64,000 nt of DNA from DATLNM01 sp035536775. Lineage in GTDB: Bacteria > Actinomycetota > CADDZG01 > WHSQ01. The stretch covers positions 40,183-104,182 of the forward strand of contig DATLNM010000045.1 of NCBI GenBank assembly GCA_035536775.1. The letters are read 5' to 3'. The translations under genes and the position numbers were made by a program. The notes under the pieces are model-generated. The model saw only the letters and a list, made by a program, of their open reading frames with translations. It was not told where the DNA came from and made no database searches. This document shows, in pieces, positions 1 to 8,494 of this stretch (positions within the stretch are counted from its first letter, which is position 1; every line of letters starts with the position of its first letter).

Positions 1-806
1 CTGACGATCAGGCCATGGTCGGCCGGACGGATGGACTGTGCGATGTCGCGCAAGCGCGTGCGCTCCGAGTCGGAGAGCCTGCGCGAGACCCCGAGCGAGC
101 GTGCCCTCGGCACGAGCACCAGATGTCGCCCGGCGATCGAAACCAGCGCGGTGAGACGCGGGCCCTTCGAGCGCATCGGATCCTTCGTGACCTGAACGAG
201 GATCGGCTGCCCCGCCTTGAGGACGGTCTCGATCCTCGGGACCTCGTCACCCTCGTCACCGGCGATGCCGACCTCGCCGGCATAGAGCACGCCGTTGCGG
301 CTCTCGCCGATGTCGACGAACGACGCCTCCATCCCCGGGAGGACGTTCTGGACGCGCCCCAGATAGACGTTGCCCGCGATGGAGCGGTCCTCATCGCCGG
401 TTACGTAGTGCTCGACGACCTGGTCCTGTTCGAGCACCGCAACCTGTGTGCCCTCTGAATCGGCGTGGACGAGCATGACGCGGTCGGCGCTACGCGCCGG
501 ACGGGGGCTGCGCCGGCGTGGACCCCGACGTCGCGTGCGGGTCGAGGACGTCGAGGGCGCCTCCTCGGAGGACTCACCCTGAACCGCTGCCCGCCCCCGC
601 TCCTTCGAGCGCGCGGGGGGCTGCTCGGCGCGCTGCGTGGATTCGGCGCGCTCCGTGCCGATCCCCGGTTCGCTCCGCGGCCGGTTGCCGCCGCGCCTGC
701 GTGGTCTCGATCGACCGGATGAAGACGCGGCTGTCTCGGACGGGGCCGCGTCGGCGCCCGGCAGGTCTGACGCCTTCTCTCGCTTGCGCGGTGTGGAGTC
801 AGACAT
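1..806 (-). CDS. rne: Ribonuclease E/G, N-terminal part (3' end off window)
   Basis: Endoribonuclease for mRNA turnover and rRNA/tRNA processing. About 268 codons are visible and the C-terminal catalytic part lies beyond the window start. Residues 1-110 form a charged, Arg/Ser/Pro-rich extension typical of actinobacterial RNase E. From about residue 111 the S1 RNA-binding domain is clear: YLGRVQNVLPGMEASFVDIG followed by NGVLYAGEV. The ATG at 806 shares one base with the rodA stop (TGATG), which favours this start; an internal ATG at 476 would remove the extension. It is the last visible member of the mreBCD-mrdA-rodA operon. Whether it should be called RNase E or G cannot be decided without the C-terminus. 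Confidence 0.93.
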   Translation of the reverse strand, partial: MSDSTPRKREKASDLPGADAAPSETAASSSGRSRPRRRGGNRPRSEPGIGTERAESTQRAEQPPARSKERGRAAVQGESSEEAPSTSSTRTRRRGPRRRSPRPARSADRVMLVHADSEGTQVAVLEQDQVVEHYVTGDEDRSIAGNVYLGRVQNVLPGMEASFVDIGESRNGVLYAGEVGIAGDEGDEVPRIETVLKAGQPILVQVTKDPMRSKGPRLTALVSIAGRHLVLVPRARSLGVSRRLSDSERTRLRDIAQSIRPADHGLIV

Positions 807-1984
807 CAGACATACCGCCGCATGTGGATGTTGAGAAGAAGTCCGACCGCGATGAAGTTCGTGATCAAGCTCGATCCTCCGTAAGAGATGAACGGGAGCG
901 GAACACCTGTGATCGGCATGATGCCCATCGTCATACCGATGTTGACGAAAACCTGGAACGCCCAGAACGCGGCGATGCCAGAGGCTACAAGGGTGCCGTA
1001 CATGTCGCGCGCCATCGCGGCGATGCGGAGTGCCCGCCAGATCAGGAATGCGAGCAATGCCAGGAGGGTGGCCGACCCCAAGAAACCGAGTTGCTCACCC
1101 ACCGCCGTGAAGATGAAGTCGGTGTGTTGCTCGGGGACGAAGTCCAGAGAGGTCTGTGTGTTCTTACCCTCCAGACCTTTCCCCGTCATCCCCCCGGACC
1201 CGATCGTGATCTTCGACTGAGTGACGTTGTAGCCAACGGACTGGACATCGGGGTTCGGATCGAGGAAGACCGTCAGGCGATCGAGTTGGTAGTCCTTCAA
1301 CAGCCCTGCCTGGAAGATGAACGCGACGGCAGCCATGCCGAGCGCGGCGAGGGCAACGAGGTGGCGGATCTTGGTACCCGCCATGAAGAGCAAGGCCGCC
1401 CCGATGACTACGAACACGATCATCGTCCCGAGGTCAGGCTCAAGGTAGATGAGAGCACCCGGGACGAGAACCATCGCGATGGCGATGACCACATCCACGA
1501 GGCCGATCTCGCCCCTCTTGCTGGCCAAGAAAGCCGATAACGTCAGGATGAGCGCGATCTTCGCGAGCTCCGACGGCTGCAGCTGGTACGCGCCGATGTT
1601 TATCCAGCGTCGGGCTCCTGCTTGCACGTGCCCGAGCGGCGTAAGCACGAGGACGAGCGCGAGAACGGTGCCGCCGTAGATCATCGGCGCCACGCCTTTG
1701 ATCCAGCGATAGTCGAAGAACGTCAGCGCGGTGAGAACCACGAGTCCAACCGCTAGCGATATCAGCTGGCGCTTCAGGAAGAACCCCGGGTCGAGGTCGG
1801 CCTCCAGCTGTTTGTGAACGGTCGCGGAATAGACCATCAGCGCGCCGTAGGACACGAGCGCGAGCGTCAGCAGTAGCAAGATCGGGTCGAGGTGCCTGAT
1901 CGGAGCTTTGCGCGCCATGCGCGCCGCGATCGGCTGCCCCCCGATCTTGTCGACCGCCTCGCCGAAGATCCCTTCCATGACCAT
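806..1984 (-). CDS. rodA: Rod shape-determining SEDS glycosyltransferase RodA
   Basis: Polymerises lipid II into glycan strands in the cytoplasmic membrane together with the class B PBP encoded just upstream. The 392-residue protein has about ten hydrophobic helices and SEDS hallmarks: LEPDLGTMIVF, the periplasmic PEQHTDFIFTAVGEQLG segment and the C-terminal FISYGGSSL motif. Its start overlaps the mrdA stop as TGATG, and its stop overlaps the RNase E/G start in the same way, so the three are probably translationally coupled. FtsW is the main alternative, but the mre neighbours and PBP2 partner support RodA. Confidence 0.96.
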   Translation of the reverse strand: MVMEGIFGEAVDKIGGQPIAARMARKAPIRHLDPILLLLTLALVSYGALMVYSATVHKQLEADLDPGFFLKRQLISLAVGLVVLTALTFFDYRWIKGVAPMIYGGTVLALVLVLTPLGHVQAGARRWINIGAYQLQPSELAKIALILTLSAFLASKRGEIGLVDVVIAIAMVLVPGALIYLEPDLGTMIVFVVIGAALLFMAGTKIRHLVALAALGMAAVAFIFQAGLLKDYQLDRLTVFLDPNPDVQSVGYNVTQSKITIGSGGMTGKGLEGKNTQTSLDFVPEQHTDFIFTAVGEQLGFLGSATLLALLAFLIWRALRIAAMARDMYGTLVASGIAAFWAFQVFVNIGMTMGIMPITGVPLPFISYGGSSLITNFIAVGLLLNIHMRRYV

Positions 1985-4062
1985 CAGCCGGACTCGTCGT
2001 GGCTCAGTTGGACGCTCAGGCTCTCGTCCAATCCGAAGATGGCTTCGAAGATCTGACGCGCGATCGGGGCCGCGCTTTCGCCACCGTGCCCAGCCTTCTC
2101 GAGGTAGACCGCGACGGTGTACTCGGGAGATTCCGTGGGTCCGTAGGACACGAACCAGGCGTCTTGAAGATCGGTCTCACCCAGCTCGGAGGTACCGGTC
2201 TTGCCCGCGACGCGGAACTCGTTCAGCGGAAAGCCGGCAAACGCCGGGCGCCCGGTTCCGTTGACGCCCCCGACCACGAGCTCGAGCCCGTCCTGGATGA
2301 CCTCGATCTCCGACGGCTCGAGAGGAAGGCGAGCGGCACTCTTTGGCGAGTACTCGCGCACGATCTCGCGCTTGCCCTCGGGGGTGATGTTCTCCAACCT
2401 CCACGCGACGCGCGGCACCATGACACTTCCCTCGTTCGCGATCGCGGCGTAAGTCACGGCCATCTGGAGCGGTGTGGTGATGACGTCGCCCTGTCCGATC
2501 GACATGTTCACGGTGTAGCCGGGGAGCCATCCGAGCGCGCAGGTCGGTCCTTCTAGATGTTTGGTCGCTTCGTATTCCTCTTTGCACCATTCCTCGTCGG
2601 GCACGCGTCCTGAGGCCTCGTAGGGGAGATCGATCCCCGTCGTATGTCCCATCCCCGCCGTGCGGGCGTAGTCCTGGAACCGCTCGGTTCCATCGCCGTC
2701 GGTGAAGTTGTTAGCCTCGGGCCCGAAGGCATCCTCCATCCGCCACCCGAGCTCGTAATAGAACGTGTCGCACGATTGCTCGAGGGATTCGGCGAAGCCC
2801 ATGAAGCCAAGGTCCAGGGAGGTCCAGTTGCGGAACGTAACGGCCCCCGGCATCCCCTCGGGGGGATAGACCGCCGATCCCGGGCAATCGAGCGTCGTCG
2901 TGTAATCGGCCACACCCGTCGCCATCGCGGCGCCTGCGGTGACCACTTTGTACGTGGACGCCGGCTGCCGTTGGGCCTGGATCGCGCGGTTCAGGAACGC
3001 GTCATCGTCGGGATCGTTGATCGTCGAAGCACCGAGCGCTCGGTTCTCCTTGATGCTGAGCCCGTCGGCCAGAACCGTAGGGTCGTATGTCGGCCAACTC
3101 GCCATCGCAAGAACCTCGCCCGTCGAAGGATGGAGAACGACGGCCGCTCCCGCCGGTGCCTGGAATCCCGCGCCCTGAGCGGCGCGTACGCCATTCTCGA
3201 GAGCCTCTTCCACGATCCGCTGGATCTTGATGTCGATGGACAGCTGCACGTCGCGCCCCGGTTGCTGCTCCTGCTTCAAGATCGGCGGGCCCACGAGGTC
3301 GTTGGAAGAGTTGACGACCACCTTCTCTATCTGAGGCCGGCCGCGCAGATAGCGATCGTAGGTGCGCTCGATCCCGAGCTTGCCGACGATGTCCCCAGGC
3401 TCGTAAGCCGGCCGCACGCCCAGGAAGAAATCCGACTCGAGCTCGATCTCTGAGATCTCACCGACGTAGCCCAAGATGTGAGCGGCGACCGGCCCCTCCG
3501 GATAGACCCTCACCGGCAGCCTTTCGGCATCGACTCCCGGGAAGTCCTCTTGGTTCTCGCGGATGTAGATCGTCTTGAGCTCGGGGACGTCGTACGCGAC
3601 AGCAACCGGCTTGTACGGCGAAACGGTGGCGTCGTTGAGCTCCTCTTGGAGCTCGAAGATGGGAATGTCGAGGAGGTCGGACAACCTCGCGATCACGATG
3701 TCCTCTTCCGAGGGCAACTGAAAGACGGCGCGATCGACCGTGACCGCCAACGACTTCCGACTAGAGACCAGGACGACACCGTTGCGGTCGAGGATGCGGC
3801 CGCGCGGGGGCTCCGAGTAAGTGAAGCGCACCCGGTTCTCCTTCGCGAGAGCCCTGAAGTCATCGGCCGAGAGCACTTGAAGGAACCACAAACGAGAGAA
3901 CAGCGCGATGAAGGCCGCAACGATCACAAGCGTGAAAACGGCAAGGCGAAGGACCATGCGGTCGAGACCTGCATTGACGGATCCGGCCGTCACCGGGGAC
4001 TTCTTGGCTCCCCGCTTACCGGGCCACCGCTTGCCTGAGTTGCCGTTACCGTCCCTCACCAT
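1984..4062 (-). CDS. mrdA: Penicillin-binding protein 2 (class B transpeptidase)
   Basis: Cross-links peptidoglycan during side-wall elongation as partner of RodA. The 692 residues start with a short basic cytoplasmic tail and one membrane anchor (about 36-58), then a PBP dimerisation domain and the transpeptidase domain. Catalytic motifs are all present: STYK with Ser369 and Lys372, SCD at 430-432, and KTGT starting at Lys621. The start overlaps the mreD stop by 7 bp. Length and gene order (mreD-mrdA-rodA) match the elongasome PBP2 rather than the divisome PBP3. Confidence 0.96.
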   Translation of the reverse strand: MVRDGNGNSGKRWPGKRGAKKSPVTAGSVNAGLDRMVLRLAVFTLVIVAAFIALFSRLWFLQVLSADDFRALAKENRVRFTYSEPPRGRILDRNGVVLVSSRKSLAVTVDRAVFQLPSEEDIVIARLSDLLDIPIFELQEELNDATVSPYKPVAVAYDVPELKTIYIRENQEDFPGVDAERLPVRVYPEGPVAAHILGYVGEISEIELESDFFLGVRPAYEPGDIVGKLGIERTYDRYLRGRPQIEKVVVNSSNDLVGPPILKQEQQPGRDVQLSIDIKIQRIVEEALENGVRAAQGAGFQAPAGAAVVLHPSTGEVLAMASWPTYDPTVLADGLSIKENRALGASTINDPDDDAFLNRAIQAQRQPASTYKVVTAGAAMATGVADYTTTLDCPGSAVYPPEGMPGAVTFRNWTSLDLGFMGFAESLEQSCDTFYYELGWRMEDAFGPEANNFTDGDGTERFQDYARTAGMGHTTGIDLPYEASGRVPDEEWCKEEYEATKHLEGPTCALGWLPGYTVNMSIGQGDVITTPLQMAVTYAAIANEGSVMVPRVAWRLENITPEGKREIVREYSPKSAARLPLEPSEIEVIQDGLELVVGGVNGTGRPAFAGFPLNEFRVAGKTGTSELGETDLQDAWFVSYGPTESPEYTVAVYLEKAGHGGESAAPIARQIFEAIFGLDESLSVQLSHDESG

Positions 4063-4619
4063 CGATGCACCTTCTCGGGCCTGAAGCGATCTGCGATCCG
4101 CCGCAGCAGCGGGAACGCGAAAGGCATCAACAACGTGTTGTACAGGACCACCAGGCCAACGACGCGCAACGTGAACGAGATGCTCACCCAGGGCTCACCG
4201 AACATGATCGCGAGCAGTGCGTACCCTGCCTCGGCCGCTGCAGAGGCAGCTGCAACCGCGCCCACGGGTGCCCAGACCGACTGCTGAGGCGCGTACTGCC
4301 TCAGATTGCCGACGCTGAACCCGACGAGCGTATAGACGAGAGCGGTCAGTCCGACGATCGACTGCGGGAGGAGAAGATCCTGGAGGAGACCGCTCATGAA
4401 GCCGGTCGCGACCCCCACTCGCTCACCGTCGAGGTAAGCCAGGCTCACGACTACGACGAGGGTGAGCTGCGGGATCACCCCCAGCACAGTGGTCTTCACC
4501 AGAAGCGTCGACTGCACCACGAGCGCCATGATGACGATCGCGGTGATCGCAGCCATCCTCTGGATGCCGGTTTCGGCGAAAAACCCGCTCCGGATAGGGT
4601 CTTTCACGGCGATCGCCAT
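4056..4619 (-). CDS. mreD: Rod shape-determining protein MreD
   Basis: Small integral membrane protein of the elongasome. The 187 residues contain about five hydrophobic segments and the conserved Asp/Gly-containing stretch YLDGERVGVATGFMSGLLQD typical of MreD. Sequence conservation in this family is low, so the assignment also rests on position between mreC (20 bp upstream) and mrdA (7 bp overlap). The first 15 or so residues are charged and probably cytoplasmic. Confidence 0.93.
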   Translation of the reverse strand: MAIAVKDPIRSGFFAETGIQRMAAITAIVIMALVVQSTLLVKTTVLGVIPQLTLVVVVSLAYLDGERVGVATGFMSGLLQDLLLPQSIVGLTALVYTLVGFSVGNLRQYAPQQSVWAPVGAVAAASAAAEAGYALLAIMFGEPWVSISFTLRVVGLVVLYNTLLMPFAFPLLRRIADRFRPEKVHRW

Positions 4620-4638
4620 CGTCCCCTTCCCGCACTCG

Positions 4639-5493
4639 TCATTTCTTCTCCTGCAGACTGATCTGCTTGCCGGTATCGGTGAGGACCAGCACGAAGTCGA
4701 GCGCAGTGAAGTCGACGAATGGATCGACCTCGATCTCTCGCTCCAAGGCGCGTGGGTCCTCGCTGACCTCCGTCACAACCCCGATGGGGATCCCCGCGGG
4801 GAAGATGCCCTCGTCGTACCCCGCGGTGATCACGCGATCGCCCTCCGAAACCTCGGCGTTAGGACCGATGAGCTCTAACGACAGGTTCTCACTGGCTCCG
4901 TTCCCATCCACTTCGCCCGTGTCGCGTCCTCCCTCAACTCGTGCCGCCGCGGCCGCACGAGGATCGATCAACAATCTGATCGTTGCCGTGTGCTCCCCCG
5001 CTCCGATGACCTTGCCGACGAGGCCGTCCGGGTTGACCACCGCCATGTCCGGCAGGATGCCGTCGGCCCTCCCTTTGTCGATGAAGATCGCCCACTGATA
5101 GTTGCCGGGAGCGCGTCCGATCATTTCCGCCTGCACCGTTTCCATCGATGCGTATGACTCGCGCAGATCCATGAGGTCGCGCAACCGCTGGTTCTCTCCG
5201 ATCAACGCCTCTGCTTGTTCGATCTCGGATCTCAACTGACCCAGCTCCGCTTCGAGCTCGTTGTTCGTCGAACGAAGGTCACCTAGCTCGCCGATCGACG
5301 AGAAGAAGTCGCCCACGGGTCTGAAGACCGCCGTGAAGCCCCTCTGGATAGGGGCCACGATCGCGGTCGAGATGTCCTTGGCTCTGCCTAGAGCTCCGTC
5401 ACCGCCCTGACGGAAGTCCAGGGTGATGACCAAGATGGACAAAGCGAGAAAGACGAGGAGCAGCAACCGTCCTCGCCCCGTGCGGCGAAACAT
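4639..5493 (-). CDS. mreC: Rod shape-determining protein MreC
   Basis: Bitopic elongasome scaffold that activates the PBP2-RodA complex. The 284 residues have an N-terminal membrane anchor (about 8-25), a coiled coil rich in Glu/Leu (about 65-110, including NNELEAELGQLRSEIEQAEAL), and the beta-barrel MreC domain (GYDEGIFPAGIPIGVV near the C-terminus). The gene lies 115 bp downstream of mreB and 20 bp upstream of mreD. The gap after mreB contains nothing else that I recognise. Confidence 0.95.
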   Translation of the reverse strand: MFRRTGRGRLLLLVFLALSILVITLDFRQGGDGALGRAKDISTAIVAPIQRGFTAVFRPVGDFFSSIGELGDLRSTNNELEAELGQLRSEIEQAEALIGENQRLRDLMDLRESYASMETVQAEMIGRAPGNYQWAIFIDKGRADGILPDMAVVNPDGLVGKVIGAGEHTATIRLLIDPRAAAAARVEGGRDTGEVDGNGASENLSLELIGPNAEVSEGDRVITAGYDEGIFPAGIPIGVVTEVSEDPRALEREIEVDPFVDFTALDFVLVLTDTGKQISLQEKK

Positions 5494-5608
5494 CGAGTAT
5501 CAAGACCTCTTCAGCTTGAAAATGTGGGGCAACCAGCGGGTCGCCCTGCCGAACCACCCTACCCTCGGGTTCTCGTTTCCGCAGGTGAGAGGCCCCTGAC
5601 CTGGGGTT

Positions 5609-6640
5609 TTAGTGGCGGGTGGAGCTGATGAGAACCCGGCGCAGGGCCTCGAACTCCTCGAGACATTTGCCCGAGCCGATGGCAACCGCGAACAGCGGAT
5701 CCTCCGCGATGTGGATCGGCATACCGGTCTCGTGCTTCAAACGCTCGTCGAGACCCTTCAACATCGAACCGCCGCCGGCGAGGACGATGCCCTTGTCCAT
5801 GATGTCTGACGCGAGCTCCGGAGGCGTCTTGTCGAGCGTGTTCTTGACCGCGTCGACGATCGCGTTGACGGGCTCTTCGATCGCGCGCCGGATCTCTTCG
5901 GCCGACACGATGATCGTCTTCGGCAATCCCGTGACGAGGTCCCGGCCGCGGATCTCGGCTTGAGGCTCGTCGGGCATCGGGAATGCGGACGCGACCGCCA
6001 TCTTGATCTCCTCGGCCGTGCGCTCCCCGAGCATCAGGGAGTACTCCTTCTTGATGTAGTTGATGATGGATTCATCGAGCTCGTCGCCACCGATGCGGAT
6101 GGATTGACTCGTAACGATGCCGCCGAGCGAGACGACCGCGACCTCAGTCGTGCCGCCGCCGATGTCGACGACCATGTTCCCCGTCGGTTCGTGCACGGGT
6201 AGACCGGCGCCGATCGCGGCTGCCATCGGCTCTTCGATGATGAATGCGCTACGCGCCCCCGCGGAGATGGTTGCTTCTTCGACGGCACGCTGCTCGACGC
6301 CCGTGATGCCGGACGGGACACAAACGACGACACGGGGCTTTGCGAGCCACGACCGCTTGTGCACCTTCTGGATGAAATAGCGAAGCATCTTCTCGGTGAC
6401 GTCGAAGTCGGCGATAACGCCGTCCTTAAGGGGCCGGATCGCAACGATATGGGCAGGCGTGCGGCCGATCATGCGCTTGGCTTCCGAGCCGACGGCCAGG
6501 ATGGCGCCCGACTTGGTGTTGATAGCGACGACCGACGGTTCGTTCAACACGATCCCCCGCCCACGGACGTAGACGAGGGTGTTGGCCGTCCCAAGGTCCA
6601 CGGCCATATCGCGGCCGATCATCTGGAACATGCTCTCCAT
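5609..6640 (-). CDS. mreB: Actin-like cell-shape protein MreB
   Basis: Membrane-associated actin homologue that positions the elongation machinery. The 343 residues start with a hydrophobic/amphipathic membrane-binding segment (MESMFQMIG) and carry the phosphate-1 loop DLGTANT at 15-21, the phosphate-2 loop VVDIGGGTTEVAVVS and the adenosine motif GIVLAGGGSMLKGLD. Full family length. First gene of the mreBCD-mrdA-rodA-RNase E/G run; the next gene upstream (ndk) is 55 bp away, so a promoter may lie in that gap. Confidence 0.97.
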   Translation of the reverse strand: MESMFQMIGRDMAVDLGTANTLVYVRGRGIVLNEPSVVAINTKSGAILAVGSEAKRMIGRTPAHIVAIRPLKDGVIADFDVTEKMLRYFIQKVHKRSWLAKPRVVVCVPSGITGVEQRAVEEATISAGARSAFIIEEPMAAAIGAGLPVHEPTGNMVVDIGGGTTEVAVVSLGGIVTSQSIRIGGDELDESIINYIKKEYSLMLGERTAEEIKMAVASAFPMPDEPQAEIRGRDLVTGLPKTIIVSAEEIRRAIEEPVNAIVDAVKNTLDKTPPELASDIMDKGIVLAGGGSMLKGLDERLKHETGMPIHIAEDPLFAVAIGSGKCLEEFEALRRVLISSTRH

Positions 6641-6695
6641 ACGGTGCTCCCTTGTGCCCTAAAGGCTGAAGTTGGAATTGTTAAGTAGTGGGAGA

Positions 6696-7103
6696 CTAGC
6701 CGAAAAAGAGATTGACCTCTCTCTCGGCCGATTCTGGCGAGTCCGACCCGTGCACGATGTTCTCGGTAATTACACTTGCGAAATCCCCGCGGACCGAACC
6801 TGGAGCCGCCTCCACGGGATTGGTCGCGCCCATCAGAGAGCGCATCCCGGCGACCGCATCGGCGCCTTCGACCACCATCGCGACGACGGGCCCCGACGTG
6901 ATGAATTCGACGAGCTCCCCGAAGAACGGCTTCTCGGAATGCTCTGCGTAGTGCTTCTTAGCGAGTGATTCGTCGATCGTGAAGAGCTTCATCTCGCGTA
7001 TCTCGTAGCCCTTGCGCTCGATGCGCGATACGACCTCGCCCACGAGACGCCTCTTTACACCGTCGGGCTTGACCATGATGAACGTCCTCTGGATATCGGG
7101 CAT
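6696..7103 (-). CDS. ndk: Nucleoside diphosphate kinase
   Basis: Transfers the gamma-phosphate between nucleoside triphosphates and diphosphates through a phosphohistidine. The 135-residue protein is of normal family length. The active site NIVHGSDS places the catalytic histidine at residue 118, preceded by the conserved PGSVRGDFA stretch, and the N-terminal MVKPDGVKR motif is intact. It lies between folC (34 bp upstream) and mreB, the order found in many actinobacteria. Confidence 0.98.
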   Translation of the reverse strand: MPDIQRTFIMVKPDGVKRRLVGEVVSRIERKGYEIREMKLFTIDESLAKKHYAEHSEKPFFGELVEFITSGPVVAMVVEGADAVAGMRSLMGATNPVEAAPGSVRGDFASVITENIVHGSDSPESAEREVNLFFG

Positions 7104-7137
7104 GGGTAGAACCCCTTCCTTCCTCGGCTTGCCGGGA

Positions 7138-8490
7138 TCAGTGCTGGGTTAGATCTGAGTCCACGGGCCGCGAACCCGCGGGGATGCTTCCTAACAGATG
7201 GAGACGTGCTTCTCCGACGACATAGTGGGACCCGGTGACACAGATGAGATCACCTTCCCCCGAGACGGCGATCGCCTCATCTACGGCTTCCGTGACGTCT
7301 TCGAAGACGTATGCATCGGGATCGAGCTCGCGTGCTGCTTCTAAGAGCACCGTCGGATCCGCACTACGCGCGCTCCGTGCCCGCGTCCACAGTAGCTTCG
7401 CCGGAACGCGCGCCATCTCGGCGATCATCCCCGTGTGCTCCTTGTCGGCGAGGAAACCCGCGACGAAGATGACGCGGTCGAACGCGAACGCTTCGAGTAG
7501 TGCAGTGATCAGCGCAGACATCCCCTCCGGGTTGTGAGCGACATCGAGGATGACGGGAACCCCACCAGCCGCTCCGGGAATGGTTTCGATGCGGCCGTGT
7601 GCGAACGCGGTACCGAGTCCCTGTGCGACAACGTCGGGCGCGAGCTCCTGCGCGGGGATGAAACGCGTCACCGCCTCCAGCGCGGCCGCGGCATTCACAC
7701 CTTGATGCCCGCCATGCAGCGAAAGGAAGCTGCCTTCGTACGTCCGTCGATGCGTGCGCAACGAGAGGTACCGGCCTCCGAACGCGACGCGGTTCTCTGC
7801 GACATCGAAGTCTCTGCCGATCAGAGAAACGTCACTGCCGGCGTCCGACGCGGCCGCGAGGATCGTCTCGGCGAGTGCGGGCATGCGCTCCGCCACCACT
7901 AAGACTCCCCCGGACTTCGCTATCCCCGCTTTCTCGCGAGCGACCCCGTGCTTATCGGTCCCTAGTAGATCCGCGTGGTCGGAACCGATGTTGGTAAGGA
8001 TCCCAACCGATGCGTCGACGACGTTCGTCGCATCCCAGCGTCCACCGAGGCCCGCTTCGACGACGGCAGCCTGCACAGGAGCTTCCGAGGCCCAGAGGAA
8101 GAACATCGCCGTGAGCACTTCGAAGTAGCTGAGTGACTCACCGAGCGTTGATTCGACAAGGGCGAGGAAGGGTGCCAGGTGGTCGTAAACCTCGCCGAAT
8201 GCATCTTCGGTGATGGGATCGCCGTTCAGGGACAGACGCTCTCGCACCGACATGAGGTGGGGCGATGTGAAGGTAGCCACGGACAGACCGGCAGCGTTCA
8301 GCAGCGAAGTCGCAATCCGTGCGGTGGACGACTTTCCGTTGGTCCCAGCGATCTGTATCGCCGGAACGCGTCGCTCAGGATGGTCAAGAGCTTCACAGAT
8401 GGCCTCGATGCGATGGAGAGAGGGCTTGAGCGACTTCATGGCGTCCACCCCAAGCGCGTCGAGATGCGCCGAAGCCTCGGCCCAGCTCAC
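7138..8490 (-). CDS. folC: Folylpolyglutamate / dihydrofolate synthase
   Basis: Mur-ligase-type ATP-dependent enzyme that adds glutamate to folates (and may also form dihydrofolate from dihydropteroate). Visible motifs are the P-loop IAGTNGKSSTARI, TSPHLMSVRERL, and the central EAGLGGRWDATNVV with NIGSDHADLLG. I chose the GTG at 8490, preceded by GGAG 8 bases upstream and 4 bp after the valS stop, giving 450 residues. A longer frame to 8535 would overlap valS by 41 bp and begins with non-conserved sequence. Cotranscribed with valS. Confidence 0.95.
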   Translation of the reverse strand: MSWAEASAHLDALGVDAMKSLKPSLHRIEAICEALDHPERRVPAIQIAGTNGKSSTARIATSLLNAAGLSVATFTSPHLMSVRERLSLNGDPITEDAFGEVYDHLAPFLALVESTLGESLSYFEVLTAMFFLWASEAPVQAAVVEAGLGGRWDATNVVDASVGILTNIGSDHADLLGTDKHGVAREKAGIAKSGGVLVVAERMPALAETILAAASDAGSDVSLIGRDFDVAENRVAFGGRYLSLRTHRRTYEGSFLSLHGGHQGVNAAAALEAVTRFIPAQELAPDVVAQGLGTAFAHGRIETIPGAAGGVPVILDVAHNPEGMSALITALLEAFAFDRVIFVAGFLADKEHTGMIAEMARVPAKLLWTRARSARSADPTVLLEAARELDPDAYVFEDVTEAVDEAIAVSGEGDLICVTGSHYVVGEARLHLLGSIPAGSRPVDSDLTQH

Positions 8491-8494
8491 GCCA

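Noticed and set aside
518..1540. 340-codon plus-strand ORF over RNase E/G and rodA
   Set aside because: Shadow frame; Arg/Asp/His-rich without domains, opposite to strongly supported genes.
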